From contig NZ_JBFEFG010000281.1 of assembly GCF_040718835.1 (NCBI RefSeq), forward strand, positions 434,001-498,000: 64,000 nt of DNA. Reading direction: 5' to 3'. This DNA is from Bremerella sp. JC817 (GTDB lineage: Bacteria; Planctomycetota; Planctomycetia; Pirellulales; Pirellulaceae). Below the pieces are notes generated by a model. That model was not told the DNA's origin. It saw only the letters and a program-made list of their open reading frames with translations, and did not search any database. How positions within the stretch are numbered: position 1 is the first letter of the stretch; every line of letters begins with the position of its first letter. Both the position numbers and the translations under genes were made by a program. Positions 36,838-46,012 of the stretch are shown piece after piece.

Positions 36838-37725
36838 TTAGATTCTTCCTACGACAAAGCGAATAAGCTCGGCAGCGATGTCGACGTCGCATGCCGCCGA
36901 CAAGCCTTTCCATCCTGGAACAGCGTTGGCTTCGAGTAAATACCAGCCCCCTTCCCCATCCGGCAGGAAGTCGAGGCCCGCGATCACCAATCCCAATGCT
37001 TCGACCGCACGGCGTGCCTGGTCGGCGATCTCGGGCGGGATCGGCTCTGGCGTGGCGGTCGCGCCGTGACTGAGATTCGTCCGCCAATCGCTCTCGCTCG
37101 ATCGTCGCATGCCCCACATCTGATTTTCGAGCACCAAGACTCGCAGATCATAGCCGGGATGGGAGATGAATTTCTGTAGATAGATGACCTGCCCCAATTG
37201 CTGGAGCGTTTTGAAGACGCGATGCGCGAGATCCGAACTTTCGACCCGCATGATCCCCCGTCCTTCGCCGCCGAAGATTGGCTTGACCACGACCGAAGGG
37301 CCCAGCATCTCGTACGACTGCATCGCTTCCTGCCAGGTCTGACAGACGTGCGTCTCGGGCACCCGGAAGCCTGCCTCGGCGAGGATCGACAGCGTGAGAT
37401 ACTTGTCGATCGCCATTTCCATCGAGCGTGGCGGATTGACCACCAGCACGCCCTGACGCTGCAGGGCCGCCAAGGCATCCATCCGGAAGACCACTTGTTC
37501 CAGCGAACCAGGCGGCATCGTCCGTACGATCACCGCCTCGAACCCGCCCGAGATCTTCACGCCGGCATCAATGCACTCCGATCCGCCGATCTGGCTGCGG
37601 AGTGCTCCGAAATCGAGTCGTTCGACTTCGGCCAAACCGGTCGCCGCTCGCTGCAAATCACGGAAGTACCAGCTATCTTCGTTCGCTAACACGCCAATGC
37701 GTGGCAGTCGGGAAATCGAACTCAC
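36838..37725 (-). CDS. RimK-type ATP-grasp ligase (probable tetrahydromethanopterin glutamate ligase-like)
   Basis: 295 residues from GTG at 37725; the start overlaps the mch stop by four bases (GTGA). Motifs of the RimK/MptN group: VVNPPRSMEMAIDKYLTLSILAEAG, VVKPIFGGEGRGIMRV and the C-terminal metal-binding LLEANAVPGWKG. Next to mch, the natural reading is an alpha-L-glutamate (or similar) ligase finishing the side chain of tetrahydromethanopterin, as ATP-grasp genes accompany C1 gene clusters in methylotrophs and planctomycetes. The acceptor is not proven by sequence. Confidence 0.85.
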   Translation of the reverse strand: MSSISRLPRIGVLANEDSWYFRDLQRAATGLAEVERLDFGALRSQIGGSECIDAGVKISGGFEAVIVRTMPPGSLEQVVFRMDALAALQRQGVLVVNPPRSMEMAIDKYLTLSILAEAGFRVPETHVCQTWQEAMQSYEMLGPSVVVKPIFGGEGRGIMRVESSDLAHRVFKTLQQLGQVIYLQKFISHPGYDLRVLVLENQMWGMRRSSESDWRTNLSHGATATPEPIPPEIADQARRAVEALGLVIAGLDFLPDGEGGWYLLEANAVPGWKGLSAACDVDIAAELIRFVVGRI

Positions 37726-38678
37726 GGCGAGACTTCCTGGCCAAACGATCGTGCCAGCACGGCTTCATCATGTTGTCCGAAGATCGTCGCTTTACCATCA
37801 ACCAGGCTGACCAGGCACACCTCGGCAGGGCTGAACAGCAACGGATCGATCTGATAGAAATCGAACTTCGCGTCACGCAAGATCTGCTCGAACGGCTTGC
37901 CATGCATTGCAGACGAACTACTAGGAAGCTGCTCGCCGAAGGACCGCAGGTTCTCCGATGTTTCATGAACCCAGAGGGTGACCGTCCCCCCATACAGGAT
38001 CGCGTCATTCGTTCGCCCTATTCCCACGACGTCGTCCGCAGCGACCGGTGGCAGCGGGGCTGAGCCGTAGCCGCTGGCGATCTTCGAGAGATCGAACTTC
38101 AGCTCGTGCAGCTTATGCAGACATGTCTCGACACTCCGGGCAACCACCTGGACATGACCCGCCAGGCTGGCCGTGCGAGCCGCCAGCAAGACCAGGTTCC
38201 GGGGATCAATCTGGCAATCGGCGGCGATTTTGCGACAAACTTCATCGCCGGGAAGCTGCGACGTCTCCAGCACACCGACGGCAACCGGGTAGTCGTCCAC
38301 CAGGTTCATCGCTTGAATTACTGGCTCTTTGGCCGCTTTGATTCGCATTGGGCCGGAACCCATTCCAAAGAAGTCGCCCGCTTTGATCTGCCAGCCAGCA
38401 TATTGCGAAGCAATGCAAGCAAGTTCTGGCCGATCGGTGGCGACGTTCACCTGCAGTCGCGTGCCAGGTCCGGTGGTGGGTGTGAAGTCGACTTTTCCCA
38501 GCCCTGCCAGGCAGATCTCGGCCAGCAGACGGCCAGCTTCCAAGCCGCCGAGTCTGGACGAAACGCCCAGATCAAGGACCTTCGCCCCGCAATCAACCTG
38601 AATCAGTTGAGCCCCAACTTCGGCGGGGGCATCGATGATCGGCTGCACCAGGGCATGGGCCCGTTGGTTCAATTCCAA
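37722..38678 (-). CDS. mch: Methenyltetrahydromethanopterin cyclohydrolase
   Basis: 318 residues. It matches Mch over its length: GAQLIQVDCGAKVLDLGV near the start, GMGSGPMRIKAAKEP, VGVLETSQLPGDEV and ASGYGSAPLPPVAADDVVGIGRTNDAILYGG. The start is a TTG at 38678, supported by GAGGAG seven bases upstream. Mch interconverts methenyl- and formyl-H4MPT in C1 oxidation, a pathway long known to occur in planctomycetes. It heads the eleven-gene minus-strand run. Confidence 0.95.
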   Translation of the reverse strand: MELNQRAHALVQPIIDAPAEVGAQLIQVDCGAKVLDLGVSSRLGGLEAGRLLAEICLAGLGKVDFTPTTGPGTRLQVNVATDRPELACIASQYAGWQIKAGDFFGMGSGPMRIKAAKEPVIQAMNLVDDYPVAVGVLETSQLPGDEVCRKIAADCQIDPRNLVLLAARTASLAGHVQVVARSVETCLHKLHELKFDLSKIASGYGSAPLPPVAADDVVGIGRTNDAILYGGTVTLWVHETSENLRSFGEQLPSSSSAMHGKPFEQILRDAKFDFYQIDPLLFSPAEVCLVSLVDGKATIFGQHDEAVLARSFGQEVSP

Positions 38679-38914
38679 GATGGTCTCCTCTGCGTGCGAA
38701 TGCGTCGTTCGTCCGGTGATTTCCCATCTTCCACCTCTTTCCTGTCTGCTGCAACGAGGCGTCTGGGGGATGGGGGGAGCGCTATTGACGCTTTTTGCCG
38801 GGTTCTCCTATACTCAGGCGCTTGTTTGTAAGCAATTCCTATGAAACGCTTTAGTGGCAGTCTTTCCCCTATCGCGTTTCCCGTGGCAACCACTCAAATA
38901 GCGTTGAATCTGCG

Positions 38915-40021
38915 ATGAAGTCGGAACGTCGGCACGAAATTCAAGAGAATTCCCTGGCCCACTTTCTCGAAGGAATATTCGAGTCGGCCAAGCCTCACGC
39001 CAACATGATTGGTGGCGTGATCCTCGCTCTTCTGCTTGGCTATCTGGCCTACATCATCCTGAATCAGGAAAGCAGCACGGTCGAAGACGCCGAGTGGAGT
39101 GCCGTTTACACGACTCTCGACCAGTCGTTCCGCGTGGGTGAAGATGACGTCAAGCGTCAGGAGATCGCCCAGGAATTCGCGACCATTTCGACCGATTACG
39201 GCGATACTCGTCCTGCTTTGTGGGCCGAGTACTTCTACGGTCAGCAGAACCTGACCCAGGCCAGCGACGTCGCTTTCAGCGATCCGCAATCCGCCGCTGC
39301 CGACATCGAACGTGCCATCACTTCGTTCCAGAAGGTCTACGATTCGAGCGATCTGCCGGTCCTGAAAGTGAAAGCTTTGTGGGGTCTGGCCGATGCTTAC
39401 GAACTGCAAGCCACCAAAGAATCGCTGGGCAAAGCCAAGTCTTCGTACGAAGAAATCATGGTGATTTGGCCCGATACCAACACCTCGCGTGCCGCTGAAG
39501 AACGCATCGAACGCCTCGACAACGCCGGCATCGACAGCTTCTACGCCTGGTATCGCGATCAAGACTTCGCTGCTCACGCCGCGGAAATCGAACGCGAAAA
39601 TCGTGCTCCACTGCAAGGCACCGTTCCTGGTCTCGAACCAGATGGTCCTGGCGGCACCATGTTCGACAATCCAACGGGTACCACCCCAGGTGCTGCGAAC
39701 CCACTGTTCACGCCAAGCATGGACTTGAACGCCCCTGGTGATGCTCAGCCGAAGCCATCCAGCTTCACCGAAAAGGAAGAAGCAGCCACCGCTGAAAAGC
39801 CAGCCGACGAAGCGAAGCCGGAAGGTGACAAGCCTGCCGAGCCCATGACCGAAGCTGCCGCGGAACCGGAAAAGAAGGCCGAAGAAGCCGCCAAGCCAGA
39901 AGCCGAACCGATGAAGGAAGCTGCGGCGACCGAAGAGAAACCGGCTGAAGAAGTAAAGGCGGAAGAGCCTGCCAAGGAAGAACCAGCGAAGGAAGAAGCT
40001 GCCAGCGACGAGTCGAACTAG
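38915..40021 (+). CDS. Membrane-anchored TPR-type protein with Ala/Glu/Lys/Pro tail
   Basis: 368 residues. An N-terminal soluble segment (ERRHEIQENSLAHFLEGIFE) precedes a single membrane helix (MIGGVILALLLGYLAYIIL, about 31-50), then helical repeats of YfgM/TPR character (residues about 60-215, with ADAYELQATKESLGKAKSSYEEIM), and finally about 120 residues of low-complexity Ala/Glu/Lys/Pro. The layout resembles the YfgM/tetratricopeptide envelope proteins of other bacteria, so a periplasmic scaffold or chaperone role is possible (inference). It is followed by its own terminator. Confidence 0.8.
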   Translation: MKSERRHEIQENSLAHFLEGIFESAKPHANMIGGVILALLLGYLAYIILNQESSTVEDAEWSAVYTTLDQSFRVGEDDVKRQEIAQEFATISTDYGDTRPALWAEYFYGQQNLTQASDVAFSDPQSAAADIERAITSFQKVYDSSDLPVLKVKALWGLADAYELQATKESLGKAKSSYEEIMVIWPDTNTSRAAEERIERLDNAGIDSFYAWYRDQDFAAHAAEIERENRAPLQGTVPGLEPDGPGGTMFDNPTGTTPGAANPLFTPSMDLNAPGDAQPKPSSFTEKEEAATAEKPADEAKPEGDKPAEPMTEAAAEPEKKAEEAAKPEAEPMKEAAATEEKPAEEVKAEEPAKEEPAKEEAASDESN

Positions 40022-40067
40022 GCTCTCAGGCCAGTTCTGCTGGCCGGCAAATCTCCTTAGAATACCC

Positions 40068-40106
40068 TCCATGGCCACGATTGTTCGTGGCCATGATTTG
40101 TTTTAG
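40068..40106 (+). terminator. Intrinsic terminator after the TPR-type gene
   Basis: CATGGCCACGA at 40070-40080 pairs perfectly with TCGTGGCCATG at 40085-40095 across a 4-base loop; ATTTGTTTT follows. Located 48 bases past the stop codon and before rluD. Confidence 0.8.
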
Positions 40107-40146
40107 CCCCAGAAATATCGAGACGGACAACCGCACCTCGAAGCCC

Positions 40147-41103
40147 ATGCGATACACGGTCGACAACGCAGATGCCGGACAACGGCTAGATCAGTTTCTG
40201 GCGAAGAAGATCAACCGAGCCAGCCGCGGCCAGGTTCGCGAAGCGATCGACGACGGACAGATCACCGTCAACGATCAAGCTCAGAAGCCGTCGTATAAGC
40301 TGCGAGCGGACGATGTGATCGATTACCCACAAATCGATGCCCGCGAAGAAGAGCAAACGCCAGAACAAGTCGATCTCGACATTCTGTACCAGGACGAGCA
40401 CCTGGCCGCGATCAACAAGCCGGCCGGCATGGTTACGCACCCTGCGAAAGGGCACTGGGATGGTACGTTGACGGCGGCCTTGCTGGCGAAGTTCAGCCAA
40501 CTGAGCGATATCGGCGGCACGTCGCGTCCTGGCATCGTTCATCGACTCGACCGCGACACGAGTGGTGTGCTGGTAATTGCCAAGAACAACGAAGCCCACC
40601 AGGCCCTGAAGCAGCAGTTCCACGACCGTGAAACGGAGAAGGAATACTTCGCCATCGTGACCGGCTGCCCCGATCGCGACCGCGACATGATCAACGAGCC
40701 AATTGGTCCGCACCCGCGGTATCGCGAACGGATGTCGATCGTTCGCGACGATCCTGCCGGCAAAGAAGCCCAAACGTTCTACGAAGTCGCCGAGCGTTTC
40801 GACGGGTTCTCGGTCTTCAAGGTGATGCCGAAGACGGGCCGGACGCATCAGATTCGCGTTCACCTGGCGCACGTTCGCCATCCGGTTCTCTGCGATCGTG
40901 CTTACGGTAGCCGTGCTCGAATCACGCTTGGTGAAATCGCTCGCACCGAAGACGCTCAAATCGTGCTTGGTCGCACCGCCCTGCATGCTCGCCGTTTGAA
41001 GATCACCCATCCGGTGAGTGGCGAGCCGATGGAATTTGAAGCCCCGATTCCGCCCGATCTTCACTCGACGTTGGAAGTCTTGCGCAAGTTCCGCTCGCTA
41101 TAG
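40147..41103 (+). CDS. rluD: Ribosomal large subunit pseudouridine synthase, RluD type
   Basis: 318 residues from ATG 40147, which gives the usual length; the longer frame to 40081 would overlap the terminator hairpin. An N-terminal S4 domain ([12 protein letters not shown] through [17 protein letters not shown]) precedes the synthase domain with the catalytic Asp in [13 protein letters not shown] and the later [10 protein letters not shown]. It isomerises uridines in 23S rRNA helix 69 in the model family member. The last 43 bases overlap the end of the convergent deacetylase gene. Confidence 0.93.
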   Translation: MRYTVDNADAGQRLDQFLAKKINRASRGQVREAIDDGQITVNDQAQKPSYKLRADDVIDYPQIDAREEEQTPEQVDLDILYQDEHLAAINKPAGMVTHPAKGHWDGTLTAALLAKFSQLSDIGGTSRPGIVHRLDRDTSGVLVIAKNNEAHQALKQQFHDRETEKEYFAIVTGCPDRDRDMINEPIGPHPRYRERMSIVRDDPAGKEAQTFYEVAERFDGFSVFKVMPKTGRTHQIRVHLAHVRHPVLCDRAYGSRARITLGEIARTEDAQIVLGRTALHARRLKITHPVSGEPMEFEAPIPPDLHSTLEVLRKFRSL

Positions 41104-41849
41104 TCGCGAGGTTCGGGATATAGCAGGTCCATCATGTCGTGGGTACCGATGGCTCGCGTTGTGTAGAACAACTCGCCGGCACCATAGCCCGCTGTCGCTC
41201 CCAGGTAGATCGCCGCTCCACGCACGCGGTCAAAGATGTAATCTTTCGCCGGTGGAAACTGGGTCTGATAGCAGCGAACGCTCTCGAGTTTGCGATCGAG
41301 ACAATCGGTGATGTCATGCACAAAGCTTCCCGGGGCGTCGAGCTTGTGAATCGGCTCGAAGGCAATCTTGTAGTAGAGCTGCCGCCCGATCGTATGCACT
41401 GGAAGGTGGTCGAACGTTTCGTCCCACTTCGTTAGCCGCGAATAGAAGACCGCCGCATCGGTGATCTGCATCGCCTGCCAATGATCGGGCGACGCCATCG
41501 GCGTGCGATCGCCGAAGCCGATCACCACCTTCGGACGATACTTGCGAAACTCTTTCGCCAACGCGACGCGGGCCTCGAAGCAATCGAACAGCCGGCGATT
41601 GGGCAGATCGAGCGTGATTCGCTTCGAGACTCCCAACACCTTGGCCGCCGCGGCAGCTTCGGCCAGTCGCGTCTCTGGATCGGGAGAACCGGGTGTTGGC
41701 TCGCCGTCGGTCAGATCAATGATCGCGACCGAATGCCCTTGATCGGCCAGCTTGGCGAGCGTTCCGCCGCAGGCAATTTCGACATCGTCCGGATGGGCTC
41801 CCACGGCGATGATATCAATCTGAGGGTACTCTTTCTCGACGTCGACCAT
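41061..41849 (-). CDS. PIG-L/LmbE deacetylase, BshB1-like
   Basis: 262 residues from the ATG at 41849, with an A/G-rich stretch (GGAAGAAAGAAGAAG) as ribosome-binding region. The zinc site is [18 protein letters not shown], with the third ligand in the SPDH segment ([13 protein letters not shown]). Length and the IIDLTDGEP and LDLPNRRLF motifs match BshB1, the N-acetylglucosaminyl-malate deacetylase of bacillithiol synthesis. Other bacillithiol genes are not here, so the substrate is tentative. The 3' ends overlap with rluD by 43 bases. Confidence 0.88.
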   Translation of the reverse strand: MVDVEKEYPQIDIIAVGAHPDDVEIACGGTLAKLADQGHSVAIIDLTDGEPTPGSPDPETRLAEAAAAAKVLGVSKRITLDLPNRRLFDCFEARVALAKEFRKYRPKVVIGFGDRTPMASPDHWQAMQITDAAVFYSRLTKWDETFDHLPVHTIGRQLYYKIAFEPIHKLDAPGSFVHDITDCLDRKLESVRCYQTQFPPAKDYIFDRVRGAAIYLGATAGYGAGELFYTTRAIGTHDMMDLLYPEPRDYSERNLRKTSNVE

Positions 41850-42066
41850 GCTTCTTCTTTCTTCCTTCGGCAAGTTGCGATTTCCCTTCTAAGTCTTTGG
41901 TTCTTGGCTCGTCAGGTCAATCACTGTTCGCCGTAATCCCACAAGGCATGGCGAAAAATGGCTGCTTCCTGCTACGATTCTCATGTGGGGCCCCTCGGCT
42001 GGTGTACAATGCGGCCCTGCGATCCGACTTTCAGATTTCTCATTCGCCGCCTTAAAGCAGAATGCC

Positions 42067-42579
42067 ATGCCTCAGCCTTACGATGCTTCGTTGATTACCG
42101 AAGGGACTGTCAACGAAGAGAACATGAACCTGATCCAGGCCGTCACGCAAGACGCGGCAGAATACTTGGATCTTTCGCTCGAAGAGGACACGCCTGACGC
42201 GATTATCGCCAAGGTGAACGAGACGATCCGCGATATCAAACTCGACCGCGGCAATCCGTTTCCCGAAGGGGAAGATATCGAGATCTTGCTAGGCTGCCTC
42301 TGGGCTTCGCAGTTGATCAAAGCGATGGACTTCGCCTGGGTCGAAATCGATTTCAACGACGAAGCCGACACGAAAGCGATCGGGCTGGTCTCGCCCACCC
42401 GTAATATCGCGATTTACCCGTTTAGCTTCGTCCATAGCTGCTTAACCGCCGGCGTTATTTGCACGATCGCGTTGTCGTACAACATGCTCAAAGAGAACGG
42501 CGTCGAGAGCTATTACGAGCCGAAGCAATATGGCGACCTGATGGCCGATGTCCATCACATCGTTCCGCCAGAAGCGTAG
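42067..42579 (+). CDS. Hypothetical protein, 170 residues
   Basis: The ATG at 42067 is preferred to the longer frame at 41983 (whose first 28 residues are not protein-like). The protein is acidic and soluble with a helical N-terminal half (NLIQAVTQDAAEYLDLSLEEDTPDAIIAKVNETI), the segment ILLGCLWASQLIKAMDFAWVEI, and a hydrophobic C-terminal part (IAIYPFSFVHSCLTAGVICTIALS). I do not recognise a family. It could be a planctomycete-specific protein; it is monocistronic between two minus-strand genes. Confidence 0.7.
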   Translation: MPQPYDASLITEGTVNEENMNLIQAVTQDAAEYLDLSLEEDTPDAIIAKVNETIRDIKLDRGNPFPEGEDIEILLGCLWASQLIKAMDFAWVEIDFNDEADTKAIGLVSPTRNIAIYPFSFVHSCLTAGVICTIALSYNMLKENGVESYYEPKQYGDLMADVHHIVPPEA

Positions 42580-42603
42580 ACTCGCACCATTTGGTTTCAG
42601 GCA

Positions 42604-43479
42604 CTACTTGCCCTGAAACTTCTTCACCGCAGCCACGGTCACTTCAGGGTAATCGGTCGCGAACGATTCGACGCCCAGTTCCAAGAGCTGGGTGTACGCT
42701 TCTTCGTTCGAGCATTCCCACGGCAGCGTTTGAAACAAGATGCCACGTTGCTTCAGTTCATCCCGAACCTCGGTCAGAAACTTCTTGGAAGGGGTGAAAG
42801 GATCGTCACTCTTCAAGTCTCCCACGCGAACGTGGATTTGAAGCTGCGTGATGCCGTCGAAGTTGCCCTTCCGAATTTCAGCCAGCTTGGCGGTGAGCTT
42901 CTCTTCGCTGCCACCATTCCAGCAAAGCGTCTGGGACTCGGGCACACGCTGCTTCCACTGCTGAATCAACTCAGGATGCGTGGTCGTGTAGATGACCTGC
43001 GGAGCGACCTGATATTTCCGAATCAACTCAATCAGCTGCGTCTGATCGGCGGTCTTGATATCGAGGTAAAGCATACGCTCGGGTCGACCCTGCATCGCGG
43101 CGAAGATCGATTCGAGCTTGGGCACCCTCTGCCCTTCAAACTGCTCGCCACGGAACGATCCCACTTCCAGATCGGTGACCTGAGCGGCGGTCATGTTCTC
43201 GATCTTCTGGCTTTTCAGCGCGTCGTCGACGTTGCCAACGACACGCTTCAGATCGCCGTCGTGAAAACAAACAATCACCCCATCCGAGGTTGTTCGTAAG
43301 TCCGCTTCCGGCGTGACGCCAAGGCTCCAGCTGTATTGGAAAGCCTCGAGCGTGTTCTCGGGCTGGGCGATCCCGGCTCCGCGGTGGGCTTGGATCATGA
43401 ATGGCTTTTCATCCGCCATTCCGATCGAAGCAAATCCCACTACCAAAGCCAGGCACAAACTTCGCAGGCAACCAAACAT
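42604..43479 (-). CDS. Secreted glycerophosphodiester phosphodiesterase
   Basis: 291 residues with signal peptide (LRSLCLALVVGFASIGMA). The GDPD signature is intact: QAHRGAGIAQPENTLEAF with the catalytic His, EADLRTTSDGVIVCFHDGDLKRVVG with metal ligands, and the C-terminal FATDYPEV. It would hydrolyse glycerophosphodiesters from phospholipid breakdown in the periplasm. It precedes the cobalamin methyltransferase gene's end by 39 bases on the same strand but has no functional link to it. Confidence 0.92.
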   Translation of the reverse strand: MFGCLRSLCLALVVGFASIGMADEKPFMIQAHRGAGIAQPENTLEAFQYSWSLGVTPEADLRTTSDGVIVCFHDGDLKRVVGNVDDALKSQKIENMTAAQVTDLEVGSFRGEQFEGQRVPKLESIFAAMQGRPERMLYLDIKTADQTQLIELIRKYQVAPQVIYTTTHPELIQQWKQRVPESQTLCWNGGSEEKLTAKLAEIRKGNFDGITQLQIHVRVGDLKSDDPFTPSKKFLTEVRDELKQRGILFQTLPWECSNEEAYTQLLELGVESFATDYPEVTVAAVKKFQGK

Positions 43480-43518
43480 CGGCGATCGTCTCTCTTAAAG
43501 GAATCCAGCGGTCGCGAT

Positions 43519-44784
43519 TTACTTCTTCAGCGGCTTCTTGGCACTCACCAGGAAGGTCGGATTGGAGGCCTCGAAACGGTGGCGTTCCAGCTGATAGGTC
43601 GCGTGCGAGATATTCACCATCGTCACCTTGGCCTGATCCATCTGCTGGTCAAATAGCTGATGCACGTCGGCCAGGTTTTCGATACTGCTGAGATTGCAGA
43701 CGATGCGTCCGCCGGGCTTCATACGGGTAATGGCTTGTTCACAGATGCCTCGCACCTGACGCCCAGTTCCGCCAATGAAGACGCAGTCAGGATCCGGCAG
43801 GTCGGCCCACGCGTCGGGAGCCTTCCCCAGGATGGCCTGCACGTTGGTAACACCGAAAGCGTCGATATTGGTGCGGATCAGGCCGTGATCTTCCGCATCC
43901 ATTTCAATCGCGTAGATACTTCCTTTTTCGGCGATCATGCCTGCTTCGATCGAAACGCTGCCGCTACCAGCACCGATATCCCACATGACACTCGATTCGC
44001 CCAGGTCCAGCAATGACAATGCAATACAGCGGACTTCCATTGGCGTCAGCAAGCCACGTTTCGGCTTCGACTGACGGAAGACATCGTCCGGGTTGCCGAA
44101 CTTACGCTTGCCAACCAGCGACATCGGACGATCGGGCACGTCTGGCTTGCGAACGAGAATCATCACGTTCAATGGACCAAAAGTCTGCTCGCTAATCTCT
44201 TTCAAATCGCCCTGGGTCACGCATTCGTTGGGCGAACCAAGGTTCTCGCAGATGTAGGCATGAAAGTAATCGAGATTGTGCCCGAGCAAAGTCTTCGCGA
44301 CTTCGGCTGGCGGAATCGCTTCGGTTGTGAACAAGCCAATCGCTTCCGAGATGCGCGCGGCGGCCACAACCGATTCGAGCGGCTGATTGGCGAGGTTCGC
44401 CAGGTGAGCGTCGTCCCAGCTCTCTTTGATTCGAGCAAACGCCAACTGCATGCTGCTGACGTGCGGGATCACATGGAAGCGATCTTTTCCGAGCTTATCG
44501 CAAAGATACTTCGACACCCCGTAGAACAATGGGTCGCCACTGGTCAGAAGAACGACGTTGCGATCCTGGTACTTTTCCAGGGCTTCGACGATCTCGCCCA
44601 GGTCGCCGCTGACCGGCACCTTCTCGGCAGAGACTTTTTCAACGTGACCAAGGACCTGCGGATTGCCGATGATCGCCTGAGCATCGCCCAGGATCCGTGT
44701 CGATTGGCTGGTCAGCCCCTCGAAACCGTCATCACCAATGCCAACAATATAAATTTTGGGAGACGTAGTCACCGATTGTTCCAT
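43519..44784 (-). CDS. cobL: CbiE-CbiT fusion (precorrin-6Y C5,15-methyltransferase, decarboxylating; CobL)
   Basis: 421 residues from ATG 44784 (a TTG two codons upstream is in frame). N-terminal half: CbiE-type corrin methyltransferase (IYIVGIGDDGFEGL, VVLLTSGDPLFYGVS, HVSSMQLAFARI). C-terminal half (about 230 on): CbiT, with TPMEVRCIALSLLDL, VWDIGAGSGSVSIEAG and CVFIGGTGRQV. It performs the C5 and C15 methylations plus decarboxylation of precorrin-6Y in corrin synthesis. No other cobalamin genes flank it, so the pathway genes are scattered. Confidence 0.93.
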   Translation of the reverse strand: MEQSVTTSPKIYIVGIGDDGFEGLTSQSTRILGDAQAIIGNPQVLGHVEKVSAEKVPVSGDLGEIVEALEKYQDRNVVLLTSGDPLFYGVSKYLCDKLGKDRFHVIPHVSSMQLAFARIKESWDDAHLANLANQPLESVVAAARISEAIGLFTTEAIPPAEVAKTLLGHNLDYFHAYICENLGSPNECVTQGDLKEISEQTFGPLNVMILVRKPDVPDRPMSLVGKRKFGNPDDVFRQSKPKRGLLTPMEVRCIALSLLDLGESSVMWDIGAGSGSVSIEAGMIAEKGSIYAIEMDAEDHGLIRTNIDAFGVTNVQAILGKAPDAWADLPDPDCVFIGGTGRQVRGICEQAITRMKPGGRIVCNLSSIENLADVHQLFDQQMDQAKVTMVNISHATYQLERHRFEASNPTFLVSAKKPLKK

Positions 44785-44893
44785 TACCAAGCGTCTGAAT
44801 TAGAAAAGACTTGCGTCGATTTTACGAGATGCGACCATCCGTGGAAAGTTCACCCAAGGGGAACTCCCGCTCCCACCTTTGCAAGGAACCAAG

Positions 44894-45868
44894 ATGCCCA
44901 CCGCCTGCGTAACTGCTCCGCACTATCACCAACCGAAGCACGACTACTACGACATTCTGACCCGCGCGGGGTTCGAGGTACGCTTCATCGATCCGAAACA
45001 GCACGACCTAAGCGACGCCGATACGCTTTTAGCCCAGCTGGACGGGGCCGAAGTCACCATGTGCAGCATGGAACCGTACACGCCAGAGGTAATGTCCCGT
45101 TCGAACCTGCGTGTTATCTGCCGATTTGGTGTCGGATTCGATGCCATCGATGTATCAGGGGCCACAGCGGAAAACATCGTCGTCTGTCGCACGACCGGGG
45201 TGCTTCAGCATTCGGTGGCCGAGCAAACACTTGCCCTCCTTTTCGGGGTGATGCGCGACGTGGTCCGCCGGGACCGAGCCGTCAGGGAAGGAAAATGGAG
45301 TCAGCCTCCCCTTCCCCGCCTGCATGGAAAAACGATTGGCCTGCTGGGCCTCGGATCGACCGGCCGCTGTGTTGCTGACAAAGCACTGGGGCTCGGCATG
45401 AAGGTGATCGCCTATTCCCCATCGGGACGCCCCTCTCCCGGCGTCGAAATGGTTTCGCTCGAACAGCTCTGGCGTGATTCGGATGTGCTGAGCATCCATG
45501 CTCCGCTGATCCCTGAGACGCGGAATATCGTCAACGCTGACACTTTGGCGAAGATGAAACCAGGTTCCGTGCTGATCAACACGGGTCGTGGTGGTCATGT
45601 CGACGAAGCTGCCCTGGTCGAGGCCCTCAAGTCCGGCCATTTGCTGGGTGCCGGGCTCGATGTCTTTCAGGAAGAACCAACGCCGGCGGATAACCCGCTG
45701 TTGAAACTCGACAACGTCGTGGCGGCGCCGCACATCGCTGGGGGCGATCACGAAGCTCTCTACGATATCCCTGTGCTGGCCGCACAGAATGTTGTCGATC
45801 TGTACGAAGGGCGCTGGCCGGCCGAGAATATCGTCAATGCCGAGGTACGGCCAACCTGGAAGTGGTAA
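44894..45868 (+). CDS. D-2-hydroxyacid dehydrogenase (phosphoglycerate dehydrogenase-like)
   Basis: 324 residues from the ATG at 44894, preceded by AAGGAA at 44883-44888. The NAD domain has GLLGLGSTGRCVADKALGLG, and the catalytic residues are visible: Arg in INTGRGGHVDEAAL, Glu in LDVFQEEP and the His in APHIAGGDHE. It lacks the ACT domain of some SerA proteins. Serine synthesis or another 2-hydroxyacid reaction are both possible; the substrate cannot be fixed. Confidence 0.9.
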   Translation: MPTACVTAPHYHQPKHDYYDILTRAGFEVRFIDPKQHDLSDADTLLAQLDGAEVTMCSMEPYTPEVMSRSNLRVICRFGVGFDAIDVSGATAENIVVCRTTGVLQHSVAEQTLALLFGVMRDVVRRDRAVREGKWSQPPLPRLHGKTIGLLGLGSTGRCVADKALGLGMKVIAYSPSGRPSPGVEMVSLEQLWRDSDVLSIHAPLIPETRNIVNADTLAKMKPGSVLINTGRGGHVDEAALVEALKSGHLLGAGLDVFQEEPTPADNPLLKLDNVVAAPHIAGGDHEALYDIPVLAAQNVVDLYEGRWPAENIVNAEVRPTWKW

Positions 45869-46012
45869 ATCGCTGTTTCAGCGTCTGACCTTTTCGCGCA
45901 AACGGGATAAATTCGCCGAGAATCGTGGGCGATTTCTGCTGCGTGGCCAGTTTCAGGGTGTAGGCTCCATGGAAACGTCCCTTCAATTGCCCGGTCATCC
46001 CGAGGAAAAGCA

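Noticed and set aside
38894..40078. 394-codon minus-strand open frame
   Set aside because: Antisense to the TPR-type gene, whose low-complexity tail generates Phe/Gly/Leu-rich nonsense on the other strand. It also spans the terminator at 40070.
42593..42619. Terminator GTTTCAGG/CCTGAAAC
   Set aside because: It overlaps the 3' coding end of the glycerophosphodiesterase gene and has no real T tract; possible but not called.
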